Assembly (NCBI RefSeq): GCF_007997215.1
Contig: NZ_VORW01000001.1
Location: 434,001 to 498,000 of the forward strand
Source: Algoriphagus aquimarinus
GTDB lineage: Bacteria; Bacteroidota; Bacteroidia; Cytophagales; Cyclobacteriaceae
DNA: 64,000 nt
Direction of reading: 5' to 3'
A program made the translations under genes and the position numbers. Under the pieces are notes generated by a model. The model saw only the letters and a list, made by a program, of their open reading frames with translations. It was not told the DNA's origin and did no database searches. Within the stretch, counting starts at the first letter, position 1. Every line of letters begins with the position of its first letter. Positions 7,210 through 15,197 of this stretch are shown in pieces.

Positions 7210-9201
7210 ATGATTCGATTGATTTACTCATTGGGCTGTATGCTTGTCACTACCCTTGCCAGCATAAATTCCATTGCTCAAACTAAAAAGGACAATATTC
7301 ATACAAATAATCTCAAAGAATTAACCACTCTATTAGAAGCGTCAGCGCCTAAAGACTCATTAGCAGGAATATATTTAACGAAGATGATTAACCTCAGTGA
7401 AAAAGAGGAAAACTATGATTTGATGGCGGATCTGGCCATTCAGTTTTTTCACCACCCTTCACCTTCCATTCAAACTCCCGAGCTGAAAAAGCAGATTCTT
7501 AAAAGAGCAATTACCCATGAACTCGATGTAAGTGATTCTAAAAATAGAGGAACTCTACACCTGAAATTAGCTGGAACCTATTTCAACATTGAGCAATTTG
7601 ATTCAGCTATTGTAGAATATGGAAAGGCAATAGATAGGTTCGAAAAAAAGGATTCTATTTTAATCGCAGATTCTTACTTTTTCCGTGGTCAGGCGAGAGA
7701 TTACAAAGGTGACCTACTGGGAGGTATGCAGGACTATCAAACTGCGCGGGATATCTATCAGGCACTTGCAGACGGAGAATATGTTAATTATGTAGATGGA
7801 GGGATGGCTATTTTGTTTAGCAAATTTGCCATCTATAATGAGGCCGAAAAAATTAGAAGTTCACTGATTTCCACCTACAGGAAAAGTAAAAACACATTCA
7901 ATGTTGCGATCCAACTTTACAATCAATCCGAAGATTTTGGGAAACAAGGAAGGTTCGAAGATCAACTGGACTACCTAGTAAAAGCCGATTCTCTGACCCC
8001 ATTTGATCCACAGGATTATTATACCGAAAGCATGATTAAGCTTTCTCTAAGCAATTATTTTGGAGAGCATGGGAATTTGACAAAGCAGAAAGAATACTTT
8101 GCTCAGGCACAAGCAATGATTTCATATGTGCCTGAAGTAGCGACTACCAGTCCTGTTTACCTCAATGCTAAAGCTCAGTTAGAATATTCCAAAGGAAATG
8201 TATTAGCAGCAAACAAGCTTGTTCTAGAGTCTCTCAAGGCGGCCAAAGAGTCCAAAAATATGGATCATTTAATCAAAGCTTACCGTCTACTAGGAGAAAC
8301 TTACCAAGACCTGGGTCAATCTGGCAAAGCGTACGAAATCCGGGAAGAATTGACACGCTATACCGACTCAATATTTGCAGCTAATCAAGCGACTACTTTT
8401 TCGTATTACCAGACACTTTATGAAACAGAAAGAAAAGAGAGAGAGATCCTGACAAAAACTCAGGAGATCGAATCGATCAACCAGGGTAACAGGGCCAAAC
8501 TTAGAATTATTGCAGTCATCGTATTTGTGCTGATTATTTCAGCTGTATTAATTTTCCTCTGGAAAAACCTGCAACATGAAAAGAAGAAGAAACAAATGCA
8601 ATCAAGATTTTCCCAGGAACTCCTGAAAAACCAGGAAGCCGAGCGAGTAAGGATATCCAAAGATCTCCACGATGGCTTAGGCCAAAGCCTTCTTTTGATC
8701 AAAAACAAAGTTGCACTTTCTAAAGACAACACTACCGGTGAACTATTGGATACAGCCATCAGCGAATTACGATCAATTGCCAGATCACTTCACCCAATGC
8801 AACTAGAAAAACTTGGCCTGAGTAAAGCCGCCGAACACTTATTAGATCAAATAGATCGCGAAACGGAAATATTTGTATCCTCAGAGATCGAAGAGCTAAA
8901 AGGAGTTTTGAAAAAAGAAGAAGAATTGCAACTATATAGAATCCTTCAGGAATCTATCAATAATGTCCTAAAACACTCTGAGGCCAGTGCATTGCGGGTT
9001 TTATTCAAAAAAATTGAAAAAGGCGTAGAGCTAAAAATCGAAGACAATGGCAAAGGGTTTGATTTTTCGGAAAAATTGAATGACTTTCAAAGCCTCGGGT
9101 TGAAAACACTAAAGGAGCGGATTGCCTCCATGCAAGGAAGTATGAAAGTCACTAGTGAAAAAGGCACTGGAACCAGCTTAAGTTTTATCGTTTATGTCTA
9201 G
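7210..9201 (+). CDS. TPR-containing sensor histidine kinase (HisKA_3 type)
   Basis: A 663-residue membrane kinase. I choose the ATG at 7210 because it begins a signal peptide (MIRLIYSLGCMLVTT... up to SIAQ); the frame extends to a TTG at 7189. A periplasmic region of about 400 residues with TPR-like helix pairs (for example HLKLAGTYFNIEQFDSAIVEY) is followed by a coiled linker, one membrane helix near residues 432-453, a HisKA_3 dimerisation helix with H487 in KDLHDGLGQS, and a HATPase with the N box (QESINNVLKHS) and the EDNGKGF motif. It should autophosphorylate and pass phosphate to the regulator encoded next, whose gene overlaps it by 8 bases. The stimulus is unknown. Confidence 0.92.
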   Translation: MIRLIYSLGCMLVTTLASINSIAQTKKDNIHTNNLKELTTLLEASAPKDSLAGIYLTKMINLSEKEENYDLMADLAIQFFHHPSPSIQTPELKKQILKRAITHELDVSDSKNRGTLHLKLAGTYFNIEQFDSAIVEYGKAIDRFEKKDSILIADSYFFRGQARDYKGDLLGGMQDYQTARDIYQALADGEYVNYVDGGMAILFSKFAIYNEAEKIRSSLISTYRKSKNTFNVAIQLYNQSEDFGKQGRFEDQLDYLVKADSLTPFDPQDYYTESMIKLSLSNYFGEHGNLTKQKEYFAQAQAMISYVPEVATTSPVYLNAKAQLEYSKGNVLAANKLVLESLKAAKESKNMDHLIKAYRLLGETYQDLGQSGKAYEIREELTRYTDSIFAANQATTFSYYQTLYETERKEREILTKTQEIESINQGNRAKLRIIAVIVFVLIISAVLIFLWKNLQHEKKKKQMQSRFSQELLKNQEAERVRISKDLHDGLGQSLLLIKNKVALSKDNTTGELLDTAISELRSIARSLHPMQLEKLGLSKAAEHLLDQIDRETEIFVSSEIEELKGVLKKEEELQLYRILQESINNVLKHSEASALRVLFKKIEKGVELKIEDNGKGFDFSEKLNDFQSLGLKTLKERIASMQGSMKVTSEKGTGTSLSFIVYV

Positions 9202-9829
9202 CCAAAAACCAACAGTAATCATTGCGGACGATCATCCCATTCTTTTGAAAGGATTGTACGATTTCTTAAGCGAAATGGGGCTGGACATCGTAGGTATGGC
9301 TAATGAGGGGCAGAGCGCACTTGATCATATTATCAAATTCAAACCTCAGCTTGCTATTTTAGACATGGAAATGCCTAAAAAAACTGGGCTTGAGATTGCA
9401 GCTGAATGCAAGAAATTAGGCCTCTCCACCAAAGTGATCCTTCTTACGCTTCATAAAGAAATTTACCTCTACCATCAGGCTAAAGAACTGAACCTGTCGG
9501 GATATATATTAAAGGAATTTGCATTAGATGACTTATCCAAAGCTGTTTCTACAGTTTTAGCAGGTGGGCAATTTTTCAGCGAGAAAATTTTCGAAGGTCT
9601 GAAAGAAAGTAAGTTCCAATCAGATGATAATCCTTTAACCCCTTCAGAGGTAAAAATTCTCAGATTATTAGCGGATGGACTTTCTACCAAGGAAATTGCC
9701 AACAAACTGTTTATATCAGAGCGCACCGTTGACAAACATAGGAGCAATATGATTGTAAAGCTTCAATTAGAAAAAAAACACAACTCTTTGTTAATCTGGG
9801 CTCAGAAGAATCGTGATATTATAGATTGA
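9194..9829 (+). CDS. NarL/FixJ-family response regulator
   Basis: A 211-residue two-domain regulator. The receiver domain has the acidic pair D12-D13, phosphoacceptor D57 in AILDMEMP, Thr in LLTLHK and Lys in YILKEF. The C-terminal LuxR-type helix-turn-helix occupies about residues 150-195 (LTPSEVKILRLLADGLSTKE and IANKLFISERTVDKH). It overlaps the upstream kinase gene by 8 bases and is its cognate partner. A NarL-like 7-2-7 dyad sits 31 bases after its stop codon, in front of the next small gene, which makes that gene a plausible target. Confidence 0.94.
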   Translation: MSSQKPTVIIADDHPILLKGLYDFLSEMGLDIVGMANEGQSALDHIIKFKPQLAILDMEMPKKTGLEIAAECKKLGLSTKVILLTLHKEIYLYHQAKELNLSGYILKEFALDDLSKAVSTVLAGGQFFSEKIFEGLKESKFQSDDNPLTPSEVKILRLLADGLSTKEIANKLFISERTVDKHRSNMIVKLQLEKKHNSLLIWAQKNRDIID

Positions 9830-9860
9830 GAGCATTTTTGTCCTAAGTGAAATCAAAATA

Positions 9861-9907
9861 TACGTGTTTCTACGTATTGAGTCGTCTCTTAATTTTAGCT
9901 AAGTTTG
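9861..9907 (+). promoter_or_regulatory. NarL-type 7-2-7 dyad and promoter in front of the 91-aa gene
   Basis: TACGTGT (9861-9867), two bases TT, then CTACGTA (9870-9876) form two inverted heptamers in the 7-2-7 arrangement known for NarL-family regulators. At 9900-9907 TAAGTTTG matches the Bacteroidota -7 consensus TAnnTTTG. The ATG of the downstream gene is at 9945. The dyad would sit upstream of or overlapping the -33 position, as an activator site would. The sequences are direct observations; regulation by the adjacent response regulator is inferred. Confidence 0.5.
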
Positions 9908-9944
9908 GTTTAAGATTTCAGCACAAACCAACTTTTTTTCCAAA

Positions 9945-10220
9945 ATGAAAATATCTAGCCTACAGGGGGATTTTAAAGTAATCCAAACTATAAAAAATCA
10001 TGACGAGTTACTTGTCTTAGGCTCTTGGCAGGATTTGGTTAGGATGTTTGATAGTAGCAGAACTTTTCTGGTGAATAGAGGTGAATCGCTTTTTGGCATC
10101 TACCTGTGCAAACAAGAATGCGCTGAGTTCATGAATAAAATAATTCAGGATATTGATTACAATGAGTGGGAAAACTTCAAGATGGAGACACCTAACTACC
10201 ACAATCAATTCCAAGCATAA
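9945..10220 (+). CDS. Uncharacterised small protein (91 aa)
   Basis: I do not recognise this family. The 91-residue product has no signal peptide or membrane helix, and is predicted cytosolic. It has mixed alpha/beta character (a KISSLQGDFKVI start and an aromatic, acidic DIDYNEWENF near the end) and two cysteines within LCKQEC. It follows the response regulator by 115 bases. It has its own promoter-like TAnnTTTG box and a NarL-like dyad in front, which argues that it is real and controlled by the two-component system. It ends 14 bases before the convergent nucleoside phosphorylase gene. Confidence 0.6.
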   Translation: MKISSLQGDFKVIQTIKNHDELLVLGSWQDLVRMFDSSRTFLVNRGESLFGIYLCKQECAEFMNKIIQDIDYNEWENFKMETPNYHNQFQA

Positions 10221-10233
10221 GGGTGATATTTTT

Positions 10234-11091
10234 TCAGCAATAAACTTCTAAGGCTGCGCGGATCATATGGTCAACGGTTTTTTCAGCTTCTTTATCAAAC
10301 TGTCCGGTAGGTCGATTCGCTACGATCGCATTTAGGCTAAGCACTCGATGATTCAGCAGTTGACCCATAGCATAATAGCCGGCTGTTTCCATCTCAAAGT
10401 TAGTCATCTTCAAACCCGAAACTTCCAACATAGCCAAGCGCTCAATCATGTTCTCCATTTTTGGTTTAAGCCTGATTTCCCTTCCTTGCGGAGCATAGAA
10501 ACCCGGAGCCGTAAGCGTTACTCCTCGAAAAAATTCATCAGGCAATTTTTGCAACAACTCAGTTGAAGCTGAGGCTTGGTATGGCAAAAAAGTAAGGTCA
10601 AGCGTTCCTTGCACCAAGGTTGCCCAATCCTGATTCCCTTCCAATTTTGGATAAAACTGCATCAATGTATCTACACCTACAGCAATCTCAGAAGCCAACA
10701 AGCTCCCAACTGGCAAATCAGCCTGCATACTCCCAGAGGTTCCCAAGCGGATAATTTCTAAGCTGGTTTCTGTAGGTTTTACTGTATGCGTTTTTAGATT
10801 CACGTTTACTAAAGAGTCCAATTCAGTCATCAGAATCTCCACATTATCCGTTCCCATTCCCGTACTCATCACCGTAACTCGCTTACCTCTCAGTCTTCCT
10901 GTATGAGTTACAAACTCACGCTTATTTCCCTTGAAATCAATCTGATCAAAGTATTGAGATACCAAAGCAACCCTGTCTGGGTCTCCCACAGTAAAAACAA
11001 GAGAAGCCAGGTTCTCTGGCTTCAAATGCAAATGATAAATGCTTCCATCAGCATTCAATATCAATTCGGATTCTGGAATTTGTCTACTCAC
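10234..11091 (-). CDS. Nucleoside phosphorylase (uridine phosphorylase-like)
   Basis: A 285-residue enzyme of the PNP/UDP hexameric family. It shows the phosphate-binding FTVGDPDRVALVSQYFD segment near the N-terminus, STGMGTDNVEILMTELD (the substrate loop), RLGTSGSMQADLPVGSLLA, and NFEMETAGYYAMG, which contacts ribose through the Glu-Met-Glu triad. It should cleave uridine, or a related nucleoside, with phosphate to ribose 1-phosphate and base. Bacteroidota homologues of this length are usually called uridine phosphorylases, but exact base specificity is not determined by what I see. The gene lies just after trhO, 8 bases downstream, on the same strand. Confidence 0.85.
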   Translation of the reverse strand: MSRQIPESELILNADGSIYHLHLKPENLASLVFTVGDPDRVALVSQYFDQIDFKGNKREFVTHTGRLRGKRVTVMSTGMGTDNVEILMTELDSLVNVNLKTHTVKPTETSLEIIRLGTSGSMQADLPVGSLLASEIAVGVDTLMQFYPKLEGNQDWATLVQGTLDLTFLPYQASASTELLQKLPDEFFRGVTLTAPGFYAPQGREIRLKPKMENMIERLAMLEVSGLKMTNFEMETAGYYAMGQLLNHRVLSLNAIVANRPTGQFDKEAEKTVDHMIRAALEVYC

Positions 11092-11099
11092 AGTACAAG

Positions 11100-12068
11100 T
11101 TAAACAATTGATTTTTCTTTGACTTTACGGACAAGACCTTTATAAGGATTATACCCGTTAGTATTTTTCTGATAGTAACCCGTACCATCGTAGGTTCTTT
11201 TTTCAGGATTCTCCTTGCACTCTGAAGAGCAAGCTCCTTCCATTTCCCAACCACATTCTTCGCACATCGCAACGTGCGCATTACAGGTTTGATTGGCACA
11301 ATTCACCATACGATCTGAAGGCGTACCACAAACGTGGCAGGTAGATACAATCTTCGGATTAACGGTATTCACATCCACAGCGATTCTATTGTCAAAAACG
11401 TAGCATTTTCCTTCGAAATCTTCTCCTCCAGCTTCCATTCCGTATTTGATGATGCCGCCGTGAAGTTGGTACACATCCTCAAAACCTTGCTCCAAAAGGA
11501 ATGCAGATGCTTTTTCACACTTAATACCTCCGGTACAATAAGTCAACACTTTTTTATTTTTCAGATGCTCCAGCTCTTTGACTTTCTCAGGGAAATCTCG
11601 GAAGTTGTCAATATCAAGCGTTAAAGCATTTTTGAAACGCCCCAACTCGTGTTCGTAATTAGAACGAACATCCAGGATCACTACATCTTCTTGATCCTTC
11701 AGGGCTTTGAATTGCTCAGGATCGAGATGCTTACCTGTTTTTACGTTAGGATCGAGATGTCTAAGTGCACTGTGAACGATCTCAGGCTTGTATCGCACGT
11801 GGGTTTTGGTGAACGCGTGCTTGTCATGAGAATCAATTTTGAACTCTGTCTTTGCGAAGCGTGAATCAGCATGGATATAGGCCATGTATTTCTCGCAGTC
11901 TTCTGCCAAACCAGAAACAGTTCCATTCAGTCCCTCATCAGAAATGATGACTCTTCCACGGATGTTATTCTCTACACAAAACAGGTGATGCTGCTCGCGA
12001 TATTCTTCAGGATTCTCAATTCTGGCGTAGCAGTAATAAAGGAGGATTTGGTAATTGGTGTTTTCCAT
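11100..12068 (-). CDS. trhO: Oxygen-dependent tRNA uridine-34 hydroxylase (rhodanese family, YceA/TrhO)
   Basis: A 322-residue protein with the three parts expected of TrhO. There is an N-terminal UPF0176 acylphosphatase-like domain (RGRVIISDEGLNGTVSG), a rhodanese domain at about 115-210 with active-site C178 in YCTGGIKC, and a C-terminal Cys-rich segment (CHVCG, CANQTC and CEEC motifs). The family makes 5-hydroxyuridine at the tRNA wobble position using oxygen. The additional C-terminal zinc-finger-like extension is common in Bacteroidota members. It is followed closely by a nucleoside phosphorylase gene. Confidence 0.9.
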   Translation of the reverse strand: MENTNYQILLYYCYARIENPEEYREQHHLFCVENNIRGRVIISDEGLNGTVSGLAEDCEKYMAYIHADSRFAKTEFKIDSHDKHAFTKTHVRYKPEIVHSALRHLDPNVKTGKHLDPEQFKALKDQEDVVILDVRSNYEHELGRFKNALTLDIDNFRDFPEKVKELEHLKNKKVLTYCTGGIKCEKASAFLLEQGFEDVYQLHGGIIKYGMEAGGEDFEGKCYVFDNRIAVDVNTVNPKIVSTCHVCGTPSDRMVNCANQTCNAHVAMCEECGWEMEGACSSECKENPEKRTYDGTGYYQKNTNGYNPYKGLVRKVKEKSIV

Positions 12069-12140
12069 AACTTGAGCCCTGTTGCGGCAGGGTGTTTAAG
12101 AATTTTATATTTGAAATTTAAAATTTCAAATCAGTACATA

Positions 12141-12776
12141 CTATTTAACTTTTGCGGCAGGGTTTCCAAATACTGTTTCATTTGAACCGACCGTAGAGAT
12201 CACCACTGATCCAGCACCTACTCGGGCGTTTTTACCGATAGTGACGCCAGATATGATGGTAGCACCAGAACCGATGAAAGCACCATCTTCTATAGTCACT
12301 TCGGAATTGATTACCGAGCCAGCACCGATTTGAACGAAATCTCCCAACTTAGCTTTGTGCTCTATGATCGCTGCCGAATTGATAATGCAATGGCTACCGA
12401 TCTCTGCACCAGCACCGATATTCACATTGGCATTGATAAAATTACCATGACCAATTGTGGCATCTGTAGAGATAAATGAACGTCTATGAATGGCATTCAC
12501 TGGCTGCACCTTGCGGCGATCATTCAATAGTTCCACTAAGAATTTACGGTACTTTGGATTTTCTTCTGCTATAAATGCTTCAGTCTTTTGACCGATGAGC
12601 TTCAAGAATCCGTCGTCTTCAGGATTTCCTAGAACCGAAACTGTGTTGATTTCTGTTCCATGAATTTTTTCATCCTCATCCAAAAATCCAAAGACAACTA
12701 CATTGTTGCTATTGAATATCTCTAATGCGGGATGGGCGATGCCTTTTGCCCCAAAAATTATAACTGGTTTTTCCAT
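12141..12776 (-). CDS. NeuD/PglD-like sugar O- or N-acetyltransferase
   Basis: A 211-residue protein. The ATG at 12776 is chosen because MEKPVIIFGAKG starts the PglD_N-type Rossmann domain directly; the frame runs 24 bases further. The C-terminal half is a left-handed beta helix of hexapeptide repeats (for example IGHGNFINANVNIGAGAEIG and GAFIGSGATIISGVTIG) ending in ETVFGNPAAKVK. Such enzymes acetylate amino sugars or sialic-acid-like precursors for envelope glycans using acetyl-CoA. No other glycan genes are adjacent, so its acceptor is unknown. A TAnnTTTG-type box lies upstream at 12798-12805. Confidence 0.85.
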   Translation of the reverse strand: MEKPVIIFGAKGIAHPALEIFNSNNVVVFGFLDEDEKIHGTEINTVSVLGNPEDDGFLKLIGQKTEAFIAEENPKYRKFLVELLNDRRKVQPVNAIHRRSFISTDATIGHGNFINANVNIGAGAEIGSHCIINSAAIIEHKAKLGDFVQIGAGSVINSEVTIEDGAFIGSGATIISGVTIGKNARVGAGSVVISTVGSNETVFGNPAAKVK

Positions 12777-12797
12777 AGTTTTCTGTAATTCAGGCTG

Positions 12798-12805
12798 CAA
12801 AAATA
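12798..12805 (-). promoter_or_regulatory. Candidate -7 promoter element of the acetyltransferase gene
   Basis: On the - strand this reads TATTTTTG, followed by C, matching the TAnnTTTG consensus, 22 bases before the chosen ATG. No convincing -33 TTTG was found. Confidence 0.35.
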
Positions 12806-12831
12806 CAGGAATTCACTGGCTTACCCAAGAA

Positions 12832-14127
12832 TCACTTGGATTCAGTTTTGATCAGAGTTTGGGCAATTTTGCATTGGAGACATTTTTTCGGTTGGCAATA
12901 ATTCTTAAACAAGCCGATCATTCCCTGAGAATCGAACCCATTCTCTGCTGTCCATCCGTGAGATTTAAATCTCCGGATGATATAATTATTTTCCGCTGAA
13001 ACTTCCTGTAAAAGATCGAAACAACGTTCTTGCCAATCTGGCTCCTCAAAATATCGCCCATATGCAAACCATAGCGGAATGACATAATTGATAACAAGTA
13101 GCTCCAGCGCAGTACTGGAAATCCCCGAGCTCGTCTGTCTCTCTGATGGCTTTCCAAAACTGTAATGATACTGCCAATAATCACTGGGCTTCACTTTCAA
13201 TAATTTCTTAAAATCTGCAAAATCTCTGGAATCCTGCAACACTGACTGGAGTAAACTAGGCGCGTTAGATAAAATAGCAGCTAATTGAGCAATTCTTAAA
13301 GTAGGAAAATTACTAGGTCGCACGCTCATAAACGTCCAATGTTGCCGCTTCATGGTGGCATCCCAATCGTATTTCTTGCGATAAAAATCATGTTCCCGAA
13401 TCAAATGCTGCACATAAGGCTCTTCAGATTCTAATGGCAATAAGCCCGCTTGTCCTAAAAGTATTGCTTCCAAAACAGGCAATTGATTTCTATGTTTTTG
13501 GAGAGTTTTGTAGGAAACCAAAGCAGCCAATTCGCCCATGGCCTGGCTGTTGGTTTTAAAGCCAAAACAAACAAAAAGCCAACGGTAAGCCGTTTCTTCC
13601 CAGTTGTCTGTGGTTTCTTTGAGCAAATTTAGAATCAAGGAGGATTTCTCATGCAATCGCTCGACGAGTGATTTCTCCATTGCCGAAAAGCGAACAATCT
13701 CTGGCACATCCTTCAGTCCATGTGCGCAAGGCAAGTCAGATTTGTAATCGAGCATCTGCTCATAGTTCCTCCAGATATCTAGAAAAATCAAACCTTTCAG
13801 TTCCAATGTTGGCATGGAAGTACCATCATTTCTCAGAACTTCCTGATCATTTTCCCAGACCACGTGTAGGACTACAGAATTATAGGCAGGATTGCCACCG
13901 TGTTCGTGCTGCTTCCACTCGCTAGCTAATCGATGCACCTCCACATGACCATGAAGTATAACGTCATCAACAACTACGACAGAGTCACGAAAATCTGGCC
14001 CTTCACTGAGGTTATGAAAACCAACTTGAATTATTTTCAGAACCTCATGATCTGTTGTTCGAAGTTCTTTCTTGTCGAAGTACTGATACTTCCATACGAG
14101 CTGTAAAAAATCTTCTTTAAAATTCAT
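12832..14127 (-). CDS. DUF2851 family protein
   Basis: A 431-residue protein. The N-terminal region matches the Bacteroidota DUF2851 family: QLVWKYQYFDKKEL, GFHNLSEGPDFRDSVVVVDD, and the conserved GHVEVHRLASEW followed by HGGNPAYNSVVLHVVW. These look like a metal-chelating or nuclease-like core with conserved His, Glu and Asp, but the function is not established. The C-terminus has a cluster of cysteines (CQPKKCLQCKIAQTL), another conserved feature. It is cytosolic, with no signal peptide. It lies between pyrF (with terminator) and the acetyltransferase gene on the same strand. Confidence 0.85.
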   Translation of the reverse strand: MNFKEDFLQLVWKYQYFDKKELRTTDHEVLKIIQVGFHNLSEGPDFRDSVVVVDDVILHGHVEVHRLASEWKQHEHGGNPAYNSVVLHVVWENDQEVLRNDGTSMPTLELKGLIFLDIWRNYEQMLDYKSDLPCAHGLKDVPEIVRFSAMEKSLVERLHEKSSLILNLLKETTDNWEETAYRWLFVCFGFKTNSQAMGELAALVSYKTLQKHRNQLPVLEAILLGQAGLLPLESEEPYVQHLIREHDFYRKKYDWDATMKRQHWTFMSVRPSNFPTLRIAQLAAILSNAPSLLQSVLQDSRDFADFKKLLKVKPSDYWQYHYSFGKPSERQTSSGISSTALELLVINYVIPLWFAYGRYFEEPDWQERCFDLLQEVSAENNYIIRRFKSHGWTAENGFDSQGMIGLFKNYCQPKKCLQCKIAQTLIKTESK

Positions 14128-14175
14128 AAAAGTCCAGGCTAAAAATCAAATGAATTTAACCAAAAGCTGAAAAAT

Positions 14176-14203
14176 AAAAAAGTCAGGAAGTCCTGACTTT
14201 CAA
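14176..14203 (-). terminator. Rho-independent terminator after pyrF
   Basis: Stem AAGTCAGG/CCTGACTT around 14180-14201 with a tiny loop. The A-rich run at 14170-14180 becomes a T-run on the - strand. It lies 25 bases after the pyrF stop at 14228. Confidence 0.75.
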
Positions 14204-14227
14204 AATATTACCTAACATAATTGAGGG

Positions 14228-15043
14228 TTAAAGATACTTCTCAAGCAAACTTGTCATCTCCGCCTGCAATTTCTTTGCTTCAGTTCTGGCTACTTTCGCA
14301 AAATCCCTTTCAGAAGAAGCGTAAATAATCCCACGGCTGGAATTAACTAAAAGCCCACAGCTGGAATTCATTCCATATTTGGCTACTTCGGCTAAGCTTC
14401 CACCTTGTGCTCCAACACCCGGAACGAGGAAGAAATTATCAGGAACTAGCTTTCTCACTTCCCCGATCAATTCTCCACGCGTTGCACCCACCACATACAT
14501 TAGATTTTCAGGCGAACCCCATTCTTGGCTTTTCTCCAAAACAGACTGATAGAGTGGCTTGCCATTTTCATCCTTAATCAACTGAAAATCCATCGAGCCG
14601 GCATTGGAGGTCAAGGCAAGAAGTATCACCCATTTGTCTTCAAATTCCAAAAAGGGTGTCACGCTATCTGCTCCCATGTACGGCGCAACGGTCACAGAAT
14701 CAAAGTTCATTTGCTCAAAAAATGCCTTTGCGTAAAGTTTGGAGGTGTTTCCTATATCTCCGCGTTTTGCGTCAGCGATGGTGAATATATCTTTTGGGAT
14801 AAATTCCAGTACTTTTTGAAGTGTCTCCCAACCTTTTGGACCCAAAGCTTCGAAGAAAGCGATATTCGGTTTGTAGGCTACTGCATAATCCGCTGTTTCC
14901 TCGATAATCTCCTTGCAAAAGCTGTAGATCGGATCTGCTTCACTTTTCAAATGAGTCGGGATTTTAGCGAGATCAGCATCAAGGCCAACACATAGAAAAG
15001 ATGATTTTTGCTGGATTTGGGAGAAAAGCTCTGCTCGGGTCAT
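14228..15043 (-). CDS. pyrF: Orotidine 5'-phosphate decarboxylase (type 2)
   Basis: A 271-residue enzyme that decarboxylates OMP to UMP, the last step of de novo pyrimidine synthesis. The N-terminal [14 protein letters not shown] and the catalytic [12 protein letters not shown] motif (Asp-Lys-Asp array) identify it. The length and spacing fit the type 2 subfamily, which is longer than the enterobacterial enzyme. PGVGAQGG forms the phosphate-binding loop near the C-terminus. It stands alone between terminators. A TACCTTTG -7 box is seen at 15061-15068, leaving a leader of only about 10 bases. Confidence 0.95.
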   Translation of the reverse strand: MTRAELFSQIQQKSSFLCVGLDADLAKIPTHLKSEADPIYSFCKEIIEETADYAVAYKPNIAFFEALGPKGWETLQKVLEFIPKDIFTIADAKRGDIGNTSKLYAKAFFEQMNFDSVTVAPYMGADSVTPFLEFEDKWVILLALTSNAGSMDFQLIKDENGKPLYQSVLEKSQEWGSPENLMYVVGATRGELIGEVRKLVPDNFFLVPGVGAQGGSLAEVAKYGMNSSCGLLVNSSRGIIYASSERDFAKVARTEAKKLQAEMTSLLEKYL

Positions 15044-15060
15044 GGATTATAGGATTTTGA

Positions 15061-15090
15061 CAAAGGTAAGAGATTCCACTTTAGATCGAA
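15061..15090 (-). promoter_or_regulatory. Candidate pyrF promoter
   Basis: On the - strand TACCTTTG (15061-15068) matches TAnnTTTG, and TTCG at 15087-15090 is a one-mismatch -33 box with an 18-base spacer. The ATG is 18 bases downstream of the -7 element. Confidence 0.45.
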
Positions 15091-15164
15091 AAGTGATATG
15101 ACAAACCAGATACTCAAAACGGTAATAGAGTATAACCTTCAATAGCGCACTCACGTCTAGGCAT

Positions 15165-15192
15165 AAAAAAAGCTCCCGATTAGGGAGCTTTT
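15165..15192 (-). terminator. Rho-independent terminator after the pseudouridine synthase gene
   Basis: Stem AGCTCCC (15171-15177) pairs with GGGAGCT (15183-15189), and the A6 run at 15165-15170 gives a T-run on the - strand. It starts 6 bases after the stop codon at 15198. Confidence 0.85.
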
Positions 15193-15197
15193 AATGT

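Noticed and set aside
7037..7231. 64-codon - strand frame in the receptor-kinase spacer
   Set aside because: It overlaps the start of the kinase gene, has no family features, and the spacer must hold two promoters.
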